The translations under genes and the position numbers were made by a program. Below are positions 16,194-25,284 of a DNA stretch of 43,153 nt, piece after piece (within the stretch, counting starts at the first letter, position 1; each line of letters starts with the position of its first letter). The stretch lies in assembly GCA_044238875.1 (NCBI GenBank), contig JBIICM010000003.1:1-43153 (forward strand). The letters are read 5' to 3'. Source of the DNA: JAIBAI01 sp044238875 (GTDB taxonomy: Bacteria > Bacteroidota > Bacteroidia > M30B66). The notes under the pieces are model-generated. The model had not been told where the DNA came from. It was given only the letters and a program-made list of their open reading frames with translations, and made no database searches.

Positions 16194-19100
16194 TCAATCC
16201 AACACCAGCACCGCTCCCTTTTTGTCGAATTTAGTGCCATTGGGCAATCTAAACCGAAGTCTGTAGACATACACTCCGTCAGGAACGATTTGCGATTTGT
16301 AAGTTCCATCCCAGGCCTGCAAAGGATCGGAAGTATAAAAAATCTGCTCGCCCCAGCGATTGAAAATGATAAACTCATGGTTGACGGCCTGCTTTTCATA
16401 TAATCCGCGTGCCTTAAAAAGGTTGTTTCCGCCTTGATTTTTGGGCCTGAAAGTATTGGGTATGTAAATCGTGGTTTGCTGATCAAGACATATAATATTT
16501 GAAACACTGGTATCACGAAATCCATATTGATTGCCGGAACCTTCAATCGCTTCAATAAAATAACAGAACCTGAAAATACTGTCTGGTATATCGGTGAGTA
16601 AATCAGTGTAAAGGGTATCCTGCCCGACAGTTGTGAGTAGAGAAAATTGCTGGTCTCCCTCTGGTGAACGGTAAATTCGGTAAATATCAACACCGGCATC
16701 CCACCTGGCATAACTGTTCCAGTTAAGTCTGTTCTGGAAGCCATCCAGCGCAGTGCCGCGCAGCAGTATGGTGCGGCCCTGGTTTGAAAGCAGAATTTCA
16801 TTGCCGCATTTATCTATCAATACAAAGCGGTAGGCATAACTCTGTCCCATAGTGTTAACTGCAGGATCTGTATAATTGATCTCCTGACTTCCGGCTGGTA
16901 TGGCTAACTGCACACGGGGTTCATAGGCGCCTCCGGGGTAAAGCGCCCTGTCTATCCTGAAAAACGCCAGATCAGGGGTGTTATCGAAATGGCAAACGGT
17001 GAAGGTCTGACCATTCTGCAAAACCGTTGCCTTTCGGTTATAATTGAAAGCAGGCACTACCTGCACATCTGCATCGAAGCAAATTTCATTTGAGGTGGAG
17101 CTTTTTTGTCCGCTGATAGCTCTAATTATATAGCAATACCGGGCATCGGGCACGAGTCCGTTGACAGTAAAAAAAGTATTTCCGCCGGTTGTGGTTCCCT
17201 GCAAAACATAGCCCTGTCCGTCACGGTTCACGAGTACCTGATACGCATCAGGTGTCCATCCTTCATAAGGTGTCCAGTCGAGTTCAACTTTGTTCTCGCA
17301 AGATGATAGATTGTGAATTAAATGGATGGTCGCATGCAGTTGGCCCTGACTGCTCAGGTTGTTGCAGCTGTCAATCGCTGCCACCCTGAAACGTAGTGGA
17401 CCAACCGCCGGGTTTAGTCCGGCAATTTCAAGTTTATTATTCAAAAGGCCTTTAACAGTATCTGTGGCAACTATCTGGTTGTTTTCATAACGGTAAATTA
17501 CATAGGCCTTTGTATCCGGCGAAGTGGAAGGGGGCCATGCAAGAAGAATACCGTTGCTGGTAAACCTTACGGAAACAGAATCAGGATCTGACATTTGTGG
17601 CGGCTGATCGTTGCTGAAAGGCCCTCCGCTGATGTTTGAACGGGAATAACAACCGCTGGCATCAGGAATCTGTACGTAATAAAAAATGTTTTGCAGGCAG
17701 CCCTGCATGAAGTCGGCGTAGGCTGTTAGCGCTGAGCTGCCGTTTTGATTAAAGGCTCCTGCTTCAATTTGTTTGAAAATAAGGTAAGGTAGCTGGGTGC
17801 TTGGCAGATTGGGTTGGCGCAAAGGATTCCATTGAAGGCCGATCTGTCCTGAGCCACCATCGCTTACATTCAGGTACATAGTGCTGAGGGTGTCGGATGG
17901 TGTGGAGAGCACCTTTCCTTCACAGCCTGACCGTGTTCTCAGATAGTAATAGCGTGAACCGTTATTCGCGCCAGCACCCACATGTGTATAACTGAGTGTA
18001 TTGATATTAAAAATACTGTCAATCAGGGTAAAAGGCCCTCCGGGCGCCTGTGCCGAATAAAGGTGGTAACTGTTAAAACGGTTGTCAGGGTCGGGTGGAG
18101 GCAGCCAGCTGAGTTTTACATCGCCATTTGGCAATACTTCTGAGCAGCGGAGAGACGGAGGAGGTATTACCGGCTGCGCGATAACAACGATCGTAATAGT
18201 TGCTATGCGGTAGGATGGAGCGGGACAGTAATCATCCTGAAAAAGTAATACAAAAGTATGCGTGCTTCCGGGAACAAAGCAGTCGTTTTCAACAGCCACG
18301 TGGTTGCAGGTGGTTTGCCAGCGAAATCTGACAGAGCCGTTATTGTTTATTTGTACTGGTGGCACAGGTGAAAGTGTAGCGCAGGGTGGGTTAGGGCAAC
18401 CTACAGCAGGATCTGTAAATCCGTTGCCAAACTGCCCGCCCGATGCCAGCAAGCGTACCGTTTGTGGCAGGCCAATGGGTAAGAATTCAGGATCATTAAC
18501 AGTCATGGTGAAGTCAACCGCATCACCGGCAATCACCGTATCGGTAAATTCAGTTTGCAGTCCGGTAACTGTATTAACAAATGGAGCAGTAATTTGAGGC
18601 GCGGAATTAACCCCACATTGTAAAACCACCACCTGAATTTCTCTGAAAATTTCAGAGATTAATATCCCACACCGGTAAGAGCGAACACTCACCACCGTTA
18701 CAAAATTGCCGAGGTAACGGGGTGTGAATGCAATTTCTCCGCTGAATTTATTCAGACTTGCCGGTACACTGTTGTTTAGCGACTGACCGGGAAAAGGGCT
18801 GTTGACTGAATAGGCGGGCTGGAACGGGAGTGGACCAGGGGTGTTACCCCCCCAGTTACTGCCATTGAGCCAGTCGAGGGGTTGACCGAAACTGTAAACC
18901 AGCGAATCTTTATCAGGGTCATAGGCATTGTGATTGTATGTAAAGGCATTGCCCGCGCAAATAATGATGGCCGGCACCTGTGCAAAAACGGGTGAGGAAT
19001 CAAAACAGGGGTTGGCAGCGTTTCCCTGATACGGGTACATGATGGCCCGCAGTGTAAAACCGGAGGAGGGAGTAATCAATAAATTGCTGATGGCGGCATT

Positions 19101-19502
19101 TCGGCAGCATTCATCGAAAGTGAAAATCCAGCCCTGAGGCGGAGGAACACCCGGCAGATTAACGATATTCGACCGGAATATATATTCCTCAACAGCGCCC
19201 GGACCTCTTACGCCTGTGCATGAGATGGTAGGGCCGGAGCCATTGCATTTCGGACTGATATCAGTTCGGCTGATCAGGTTCATGGCAATTGAACTAACCG
19301 AGGGATGATTATGTACCCTTAAAAGCACAGGAAGCTGAACAGCAATGCCATTGCAATCGCGGTAAAGCTTCATGGTGAAGATATACCGCCCGTCGCCCTG
19401 ACATTCCCAGATGATCTCTCCGCCCATCAAATGGGTTGCTTCAACCCTTAAGGTAGAGAGCAGGAGTAAGACCACTAAAATGCCCCTGGCGAAAATTCCC
19501 AT
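16194..19502 (-). CDS. very large T9SS type B cargo protein with fibronectin-like repeats
   Basis: The product has 1102 residues. A signal peptide (1-22) is followed by ATHLMGGEIIWECQGDGRYIF, the hallmark start of a family of Bacteroidota gliding/adhesin proteins. The middle holds a PKD-like region and several fibronectin type III-like modules (about 450-1000). The last 85 residues (YIPNTFRPKNQGGNNLFKA, FNRWGEQIF, WDGTYKSQIVPDGVYVYRL) are a CHU_C, type B T9SS sorting domain. The protein should cross the outer membrane through T9SS and stay on the surface or be released. It may serve as an adhesin. It is divergent from the Asp-box protein at 19716. No catalytic domain is visible. Confidence 0.92.
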   Translation of the reverse strand: MGIFARGILVVLLLLSTLRVEATHLMGGEIIWECQGDGRYIFTMKLYRDCNGIAVQLPVLLRVHNHPSVSSIAMNLISRTDISPKCNGSGPTISCTGVRGPGAVEEYIFRSNIVNLPGVPPPQGWIFTFDECCRNAAISNLLITPSSGFTLRAIMYPYQGNAANPCFDSSPVFAQVPAIIICAGNAFTYNHNAYDPDKDSLVYSFGQPLDWLNGSNWGGNTPGPLPFQPAYSVNSPFPGQSLNNSVPASLNKFSGEIAFTPRYLGNFVTVVSVRSYRCGILISEIFREIQVVVLQCGVNSAPQITAPFVNTVTGLQTEFTDTVIAGDAVDFTMTVNDPEFLPIGLPQTVRLLASGGQFGNGFTDPAVGCPNPPCATLSPVPPVQINNNGSVRFRWQTTCNHVAVENDCFVPGSTHTFVLLFQDDYCPAPSYRIATITIVVIAQPVIPPPSLRCSEVLPNGDVKLSWLPPPDPDNRFNSYHLYSAQAPGGPFTLIDSIFNINTLSYTHVGAGANNGSRYYYLRTRSGCEGKVLSTPSDTLSTMYLNVSDGGSGQIGLQWNPLRQPNLPSTQLPYLIFKQIEAGAFNQNGSSALTAYADFMQGCLQNIFYYVQIPDASGCYSRSNISGGPFSNDQPPQMSDPDSVSVRFTSNGILLAWPPSTSPDTKAYVIYRYENNQIVATDTVKGLLNNKLEIAGLNPAVGPLRFRVAAIDSCNNLSSQGQLHATIHLIHNLSSCENKVELDWTPYEGWTPDAYQVLVNRDGQGYVLQGTTTGGNTFFTVNGLVPDARYCYIIRAISGQKSSTSNEICFDADVQVVPAFNYNRKATVLQNGQTFTVCHFDNTPDLAFFRIDRALYPGGAYEPRVQLAIPAGSQEINYTDPAVNTMGQSYAYRFVLIDKCGNEILLSNQGRTILLRGTALDGFQNRLNWNSYARWDAGVDIYRIYRSPEGDQQFSLLTTVGQDTLYTDLLTDIPDSIFRFCYFIEAIEGSGNQYGFRDTSVSNIICLDQQTTIYIPNTFRPKNQGGNNLFKARGLYEKQAVNHEFIIFNRWGEQIFYTSDPLQAWDGTYKSQIVPDGVYVYRLRFRLPNGTKFDKKGAVLVLD

Positions 19503-19662
19503 TTCAGCGTAAAGTTACACAAGGCTTTTTAATCTTGGTAAAAGGTTTCGATTACTGTATAGCGGTTGGGCTGCTTTACGCCGGATGCAAAATTTGCAGA
19601 ACATCATCACAGCGGCCTGTTTTTTTAACGCTAAAATTTATCGCTTTGATTCTGTGAAAATT

Positions 19663-19670
19663 TAATTTTG
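19663..19670 (+). promoter_or_regulatory. putative -7 promoter box for the Asp-box gene
   Basis: TAATTTTG matches TAnnTTTG. A TTTG lies 14 nt upstream, shorter than the usual -33 spacing. Transcription would start near 19677, giving a leader of about 40 nt before the ATG at 19716. Confidence 0.45.
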
Positions 19671-19715
19671 GCCAATCATACCCATTTTGATACTTTTACA
19701 AAAAAAATCCTCTAC

Positions 19716-21944
19716 ATGAAAAAAATCTATCTGCTTGCTTTATTGGGAATTTTTATATCTGCGGGTTACGCCCAAGGTATATGGAATCAATCAAAAGGTC
19801 CGAATGCCGGAACTGCAAAATGTTATTTTATTGACGGATCCTCTATATGGATTGGAACTCCGATTTCAGGGGCTTTTGTGTCAAATGACAATGGAAAAAC
19901 CTGGCAGCCACGCAACAAGGGAATGGGAATAACAAATGCAGCGGCATTAAATGTTACTTCATTTGCCCGCAAGGGAACCTTTCTGTTTGTTTCTACCTTT
20001 GGAGATGGTATTTACCGGAGTTCTGACAATGGGCTAAACTGGAGTCGATTTGTAAGCGGTCTGACCGGGAGTTCATTATCTGTGCAAAAGATTATTGCGA
20101 TTGGCGCTAATATGATTGCCATTACCAATGCTGGTGTTTTTGTTTCAACAAATGATGGTGTTAGCTGGTCCAATACCGGTGCTACCCTTCCCTCCGCTGA
20201 GTGCGTTTCAGAACTTGCTTTTGGTGGCAAATACTACATCGGATTTTACTACAACTCTACAGGAATGTTATACAGCACTGAAGATGACGGTTTGACGTGG
20301 AATCCGGTTAAAGTGCCTACAGCCATCGCTAACTGGTGGACAACATCACTTGCAGCGAAGGGTAACAGATTGTATATCAGTCTCAATGGTAAAGATGTTT
20401 TCTACACGGAGGATCAGGGCGAAAATTATACTGCACTCCCTGCAATCAGCAGTTCAGTAACCTATTATGGTCAGATTTTATTCAAAGGAGATACTTTGTT
20501 TGTCATGAATCCTAACGATGGTGTTTTCAGGTTCAATCAAACCAGCAATACATGGGCTCCTAGTTCAATAGGCCTGCCTGATGTTTATCATCGCGGCTTT
20601 CTTCCAGCAGGCGATGGCAGTTTGTTGTTATTAACGATCAATGCCGGGATATACAAATCGAATAAAAATGGAAATTTATGGACAAAGTCGGACGCTGGTT
20701 TTGCGGTATCTAATGTTACTACGCTTGAAAAGCATAACAATGAGGTATATGCAGGTACAATGATTTATTATAATACATTAACCTTAAACAACTCAACAGG
20801 CGGCTACGGCGGCGATGGTTTGTATGCAAGTTCAAACAATGGAGGTGACTGGGAAGTTAGAAATATTGGTATTCCAATTATTTCAAATTCCATCAGTCAG
20901 GTAAGGCTATTAAAATCATTTAATAATAAATTGGCTGCAGCAGCTGAATACTCCGGCATATATATTAGCTCCGACAATGGACAAACGTGGTTGCAGTCCA
21001 CTGGAATCTCAGGCCCCAATGTAGCCGGTTTCAATCAATCGTTTGCTTATGCTGATAACAAATTGTTTTATGCGAGTTTAAACAACCCGGGCTCTGCATC
21101 ACTGATGCGTTCTGCTGATGATGGGCAAACCTTTCAGCTTGTATCAAATCTGCCGCTTTCAGGTAAAGGGCATTCAGTTTTAAACGCAGGCGGCAATAAT
21201 CTGGTATATATTGTACTCGATAATGGAGCCTATAAAATTCTGCAATCATCTGATGCGGGCAACACCTGGACAGAGAAAGGTGCTTTTTCAACTTTCCCTA
21301 ATGCAACAACATTTCACAATGGATCCTTGTATGTTTACTTATACACTGGCTACATTATGAAATCATCTGATGGTGGTAATACTTGGTCGCAATCGGCTTA
21401 CATCAATCCTGTTATTAACGCATTAGCAGGAGTAACGGCTAATGGTCAGAATTACCTCATTGCTGGCACCAATTTAAACGGAATCATGTATTCAACTGAT
21501 GATGGCAGCACATGGCAGGAACCCGCTTCCGATTTACCCGCAGGTGTTGCTTCATCTATCAAAACACTTTTAGTAAGCAATGATACTTTACTTGCCGGAA
21601 CCGACGGAAGGGGTGTATGGCGCATTGCTTTAAAGGAATTATTCGGATTGATTACATCCGCACCTTCTAAACCAATCAACCAGTCGTTGAAGGCCCCTAT
21701 AATGGTAATGCCAAACCCTGCAAAAGATTTTTGCCGTATAACACTGCAAATTGAACAACTAGGCAATTATCAAATTTCCGTATTTGATATCAACGGCAGA
21801 CAGGTGCTACCAACTGAAAAGTTGAACCTGATGCCAGGAGAATCAAACCTGGTGTTATCAACTAGCCACCTTTCACCCGGCTTATATTTTATTAAGGCGG
21901 AAACGCCTTCCGGATTCCATTCGGCGCGGTTCATCGTTCAATAA
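19716..21944 (+). CDS. T9SS type A cargo with Asp-box (BNR/sortilin-like) beta-propeller
   Basis: The product is 742 residues when started at ATG 19716, which begins the signal peptide MKKIYLLALLGIFISAGYAQ. The longer frame adds 16 residues and runs back to the promoter. I count about ten Asp-box motifs of the form SxDxGxTW (SNDNGKTW, SSDNGLNW, SSDAGNTW, STDDGSTW and others), which gives a multi-bladed propeller of the BNR/sortilin type. Sialidase catalytic residues are not apparent, so a binding role is more likely than hydrolysis. The last 80 residues (VMPNPAKDF, VFDINGRQV, LSPGLYFIKAETPSG) are a type A T9SS sorting domain. It should be a secreted or surface protein. Confidence 0.9.
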   Translation: MKKIYLLALLGIFISAGYAQGIWNQSKGPNAGTAKCYFIDGSSIWIGTPISGAFVSNDNGKTWQPRNKGMGITNAAALNVTSFARKGTFLFVSTFGDGIYRSSDNGLNWSRFVSGLTGSSLSVQKIIAIGANMIAITNAGVFVSTNDGVSWSNTGATLPSAECVSELAFGGKYYIGFYYNSTGMLYSTEDDGLTWNPVKVPTAIANWWTTSLAAKGNRLYISLNGKDVFYTEDQGENYTALPAISSSVTYYGQILFKGDTLFVMNPNDGVFRFNQTSNTWAPSSIGLPDVYHRGFLPAGDGSLLLLTINAGIYKSNKNGNLWTKSDAGFAVSNVTTLEKHNNEVYAGTMIYYNTLTLNNSTGGYGGDGLYASSNNGGDWEVRNIGIPIISNSISQVRLLKSFNNKLAAAAEYSGIYISSDNGQTWLQSTGISGPNVAGFNQSFAYADNKLFYASLNNPGSASLMRSADDGQTFQLVSNLPLSGKGHSVLNAGGNNLVYIVLDNGAYKILQSSDAGNTWTEKGAFSTFPNATTFHNGSLYVYLYTGYIMKSSDGGNTWSQSAYINPVINALAGVTANGQNYLIAGTNLNGIMYSTDDGSTWQEPASDLPAGVASSIKTLLVSNDTLLAGTDGRGVWRIALKELFGLITSAPSKPINQSLKAPIMVMPNPAKDFCRITLQIEQLGNYQISVFDINGRQVLPTEKLNLMPGESNLVLSTSHLSPGLYFIKAETPSGFHSARFIVQ

Positions 21945-21964
21945 TTAGCCTTAGATATTTACAG

Positions 21965-21996
21965 AAAGCCTTTTCTCTGCGGGGAGAAGGCTTTTT
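21965..21996 (+). terminator. intrinsic terminator after the Asp-box gene
   Basis: AAAGCCTT (21965-21972) pairs with AAGGCTTT (21987-21994), extended inward by TCTC/GAGA with a bulge, and followed by T residues. It lies 20 nt after the stop codon and 26 nt before the redoxin ATG. Confidence 0.65.
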
Positions 21997-22021
21997 GTTT
22001 ACTTCTTTAAGTCGCTCTCGC

Positions 22022-22537
22022 ATGTTAAAAAAAACAGTGTTTTCATGGCTGCTCTTATTTGCCGGGTTCTTTCGGCTTGAGGCTCAGTTTGATTCCCTGC
22101 ATGTGTACCTTTTTCTTTCAGAAACCTGTCCGATTTGTAAGAGTGCCACAACTGAACTGAATGATCTTTATGAGCAGATGAAGGGCAAACCGGTGAAATT
22201 TGCCGGATATTTCCCTTCGGTTTTGAGCACTGCCCAAAGCAGGCAAAAATTCGCAGCCAAGTATAAAATAAGATATGCATTAAATACTGACTCACTGCTT
22301 AACTATACACGTCAATTTAATGCCACTGTTACACCTGAAGTTGTTGTATTTAAACCTGCAGATGGCAGCGTGCTTTACAGAGGCCTGATCAATAACGCAT
22401 ATCTGTCGGTAGGCAAACGAAGACAGATAACAACCGAGCATTACCTTAAAGATGCTTTGGAACAGTATTTTGAAAACAAAATAAATGCTGTTACCTTTAC
22501 CCAACCAGTAGGTTGTATCATTCAAAACTTCAAATAG
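22022..22537 (+). CDS. exported thioredoxin-like/redoxin protein
   Basis: The product is 171 residues, started at ATG 22022 so that the signal peptide (1-22, ending RLEAQ) is N-terminal. The active-site-like motif CPIC (Cys 36 and 39) follows a short beta strand (HVYLFLSETCPIC), and a cis-Pro-like VTPEVVVF segment lies near 100, so the thioredoxin fold is well supported. It ends TQPVGCII, a tail seen in redoxin domains fused to cytochrome c/monooxygenase-like proteins. The stop overlaps the next gene (TAGTG), so the two are translationally linked. It probably supports thiol or heme/copper chemistry for its partner in the periplasm. Confidence 0.85.
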   Translation: MLKKTVFSWLLLFAGFFRLEAQFDSLHVYLFLSETCPICKSATTELNDLYEQMKGKPVKFAGYFPSVLSTAQSRQKFAAKYKIRYALNTDSLLNYTRQFNATVTPEVVVFKPADGSVLYRGLINNAYLSVGKRRQITTEHYLKDALEQYFENKINAVTFTQPVGCIIQNFK

Positions 22538-24114
22538 TGAAAATTATACTTATTGCCGCCTCATTGTCCCTTTATTGCAGCGCATTGCTCAAGGCTCAGT
22601 CTGTTAACTTTTCAGAACATATTGCCCCGATCATATATCAGCATTGTACTTCCTGTCACCGGACCGGTGAAATAGGCCCTTTTCCACTCACAAATTATTC
22701 AGAGGTAGCTGCAAACGCTGCTACCATTAAGCAGGTTACAGCTATCAGGTATATGCCGCCATGGAAACCTGATCCCAAGTTTCAGCAGTATCAAAAGGAA
22801 AATTACCTGAGTGAAGTGCAAATCAAATTACTGGCCGACTGGTTCGATCAGGATATGCCACAGGGTAACCCAGCCCTTGAGCCTCCGCTGCCAGAGTTTC
22901 CATCGGGCTCGCAGATTGGGATGCCCGATCTGGTACTTTCTTTCAGTCAGGCGCATAAAGTAAAAGGCAACAATAAGGATGAGTACCGGTATTTTGTTTT
23001 ACCAACAGGCTTAACCGAAGACAAAGACCTGATTGCACTTGAAATGAGACCTGGTAATACTTCGGTTGTGCACCATACTTTGTTTTGGGAGGATACCACC
23101 GGAAGGGCAAGGGCTGCAGATGAAGCTACCCCACAGTATGGTTATGCAACCTGGGAAGCAGATGAAACCGGTGCTCAAAACCAGCTTTTTGGCTATGTTC
23201 CCGGCATGCGTCCAACACTGCTTACCCAGGGAATCGCACAAAAGCTACATGCCGGTGCCGACATTAAAATGCAAATGCATTATGCTCCGGTTACCGCAGA
23301 CGAAACCGATTCTTCAACCGTGAATCTATTTTTTGCCAAAGATCCTGCAGCGCGTTACCTTCAAACGTATATCATGCTGCCGTTTCCTGCCACAATCGGA
23401 GAGAAATTTACAATCCCGGCCAATAAGAAAAAAGAATTTCACGGAAAATTTACTGTACCCTTCAAAGTGAGTTTATTTTCAATTTCACCGCATATGCACA
23501 TGCTGGGCACCCACTGGAAAGTTTATGCCGTTAAGCCCGGAGGGGATACCATCCCGCTGATTCATATTCCATCCTGGGATTTTAACTGGCAGGGCTCCTA
23601 CAACTTTAAAAAACTGATTGTTTTACCTGCCGGTACTGTTATTCATGCATTTGCCGGCTATGACAACACAAGTTCGAATCCAAACAATCCGAATCTCCCG
23701 CCAAAATCAGTTACCTGGGGTGAAGGTACATCAGACGAAATGTATTACCTGCCAATCAGCTTTCTGCCCTACCGGACCGGGGACGAAAACATTGTTTTCG
23801 AGGAAGAAAATCCTTTAGCCATCGGCGGAATTCAGCTTAAAGGTAATACCTGCCGACTGTATCCGGTTACGCCAAATCCGGCAGGTGATTTCATAAAGAT
23901 AGGTTACACAATGGCCGCACCCGGCAAGATTAGTCTCTGTATTTATGATCAACTGGGCCGTCAGATACAGGTGATTCATACTAAAAAATTCCACCTCCCA
24001 GGTTTTCACACTACAGACATCGCAACGGGTATCTTCCCTGCGGGCAACTATTTTTTGGTGATGGAAGATGATGCTGGAATCCGCCAGACAGAAAAACTGG
24101 TGATTATGCATTGA
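22537..24114 (+). CDS. cytochrome c / copper type II monooxygenase-like protein with T9SS tag
   Basis: The product is 525 residues from the GTG at 22537, which overlaps the redoxin stop codon. It has a signal peptide (1-21), a heme-binding CTSCH at residues 37-41 and an MPPW motif at 73-76 typical of this cytochrome family. A copper type II ascorbate-dependent monooxygenase-like region follows, with possible metal ligands HH (179-180), MQMH (His 248) and HMH (319-321). The last 80 residues form a type A T9SS sorting domain (PVTPNPAGDF, GIFPAGNYFLV). Heme would be attached in the periplasm before export to the surface. The substrate is unknown. In some planctomycetes a redoxin domain is fused to this type of protein; here it is a separate gene. 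Confidence 0.88.
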   Translation: MKIILIAASLSLYCSALLKAQSVNFSEHIAPIIYQHCTSCHRTGEIGPFPLTNYSEVAANAATIKQVTAIRYMPPWKPDPKFQQYQKENYLSEVQIKLLADWFDQDMPQGNPALEPPLPEFPSGSQIGMPDLVLSFSQAHKVKGNNKDEYRYFVLPTGLTEDKDLIALEMRPGNTSVVHHTLFWEDTTGRARAADEATPQYGYATWEADETGAQNQLFGYVPGMRPTLLTQGIAQKLHAGADIKMQMHYAPVTADETDSSTVNLFFAKDPAARYLQTYIMLPFPATIGEKFTIPANKKKEFHGKFTVPFKVSLFSISPHMHMLGTHWKVYAVKPGGDTIPLIHIPSWDFNWQGSYNFKKLIVLPAGTVIHAFAGYDNTSSNPNNPNLPPKSVTWGEGTSDEMYYLPISFLPYRTGDENIVFEEENPLAIGGIQLKGNTCRLYPVTPNPAGDFIKIGYTMAAPGKISLCIYDQLGRQIQVIHTKKFHLPGFHTTDIATGIFPAGNYFLVMEDDAGIRQTEKLVIMH

Positions 24115-24250
24115 TTACTTGTAGTTTTAATTGGATTTTAAAGGTTGTTTCAGCATTTGGATAATGTTGTAAGGGTGATTGAGAATGCGATAAAAGAAAT
24201 TGAGATGTTGCGAAATTAGTACAATCCCCCCGCGCCACCGATCGAAGCAA

Positions 24251-24290
24251 AGTAGCTGCTGACGAAGCCTCCCGGCTTGTCAGCACTACT
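24251..24290. repeat. REP-like inverted repeat in the 24115-24434 gap
   Basis: The arms AGTAGCTGCTGACGAAGCC (24251-24269) and GGCTTGTCAGCACTACT (24274-24290) pair over a 4-nt loop with two single-base bulges. The 320-nt gap has no gene. A GC-rich tail with GCCGCAGGCAGGCGCC follows to about 24320. It has no T run, so it resembles a dispersed palindromic repeat more than a terminator. I see no second copy in the window. Confidence 0.6.
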
Positions 24291-24434
24291 GCGAAGAGCG
24301 GGATGCCGCAGGCAGGCGCCCAAAACCTGCACCTACTTCAACCTATTGATTGCCTTTCAGGGTTATTAATAATTTCTTGATAACCTTATCATTTAAGATG
24401 ACTGAAGCAATTAAGGGAGTTATAAATTCGCGGC

Positions 24435-25280
24435 ATGAAAGATATTTCAGAACTGCAGCGCATAGCCCCACAGGTAAGAAGAGATATAGTAAGGCAGGTA
24501 CATGCCGTTAATTCAGGACACCCGGGCGGTTCGCTGGGTTGTACCAACTTTTTTGTCGCGCTCTATTTCAGAATCCTGAAGCACAATCCGGCGTATTTTA
24601 CCATGGATGGAATCGGCGAAGATCTTTTCTTCCTTTCGAACGGACACATATCACCGGTATGGTACAGTGTACTTGCCAGGTCAGGATACTTTCCCATCAA
24701 TGAGTTGCAGACGTTCAGGAAGCTTAATTCCCGGCTGCAGGGGCATCCCGCTACAGAGGAGGGAATTCCGGGAGTTCGGGTGGCCTCCGGCTCATTAGGC
24801 CAGGGGCTTTCAGTTGCTATCGGCGCCGCTCAGGCCAAAATACTGAACGGAGACAGACACCTTGTTTATAGCCTGCACGGCGATGGTGAACTTCAGGAAG
24901 GGCAGATTTGGGAGGCCGCGATGTATGCTGCAGCCAGAAAGGTTGATAACATCATCGCCACTGTTGACTGGAACGGGCAGCAGATTGATGGATCTACCGA
25001 TCAAGTGCTTTCGCTTGGAGACCTCCATGCTAAATGGAAGGCATTTGGCTGGGAAGTGCTTGAGATGAACGGAAATGATATGAAGGATACCGTTGACGGG
25101 CTTGAAAATGCCAGAAATTATACGGGAAAAGGTAAGCCTGTCGTTATATTGATGAAAACCGAAATGGGTTATGGCGTTGATTTTATGATGGGATCGCATA
25201 AATGGCATGGCGTTGCGCCCAATGATGAGCAGTTGCAGCGGGCACTGCTTCAGCTTGAAGAAACACTCGGAGACTACTAA
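24435..25280 (+). CDS. tkt: transketolase, N-terminal (thiamine pyrophosphate-binding) subunit
   Basis: Transketolase moves two-carbon units between sugar phosphates in the pentose phosphate pathway. This 281-residue product is only the N-terminal third of the classical enzyme. It has SGHPGGSLG at 27-35, GQGLSVAIGAA near 122 and the thiamine pyrophosphate/Mg2+ motif GDGELQEGQIWEAA at 149-162. Split transketolases are known in many bacteria and archaea, normally with the two halves adjacent. Here the C-terminal half lies 1.4 kb downstream on the same strand, with a VWA gene between. All key residues of this half are present. Confidence 0.95.
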   Translation: MKDISELQRIAPQVRRDIVRQVHAVNSGHPGGSLGCTNFFVALYFRILKHNPAYFTMDGIGEDLFFLSNGHISPVWYSVLARSGYFPINELQTFRKLNSRLQGHPATEEGIPGVRVASGSLGQGLSVAIGAAQAKILNGDRHLVYSLHGDGELQEGQIWEAAMYAAARKVDNIIATVDWNGQQIDGSTDQVLSLGDLHAKWKAFGWEVLEMNGNDMKDTVDGLENARNYTGKGKPVVILMKTEMGYGVDFMMGSHKWHGVAPNDEQLQRALLQLEETLGDY

Positions 25281-25284
25281 CAGG

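Noticed and set aside
25207..25284. Longer start for the VWA protein, overlapping the transketolase by 74 nt.
   Set aside because: The extra residues are out-of-frame transketolase sequence and would bury the signal segment.
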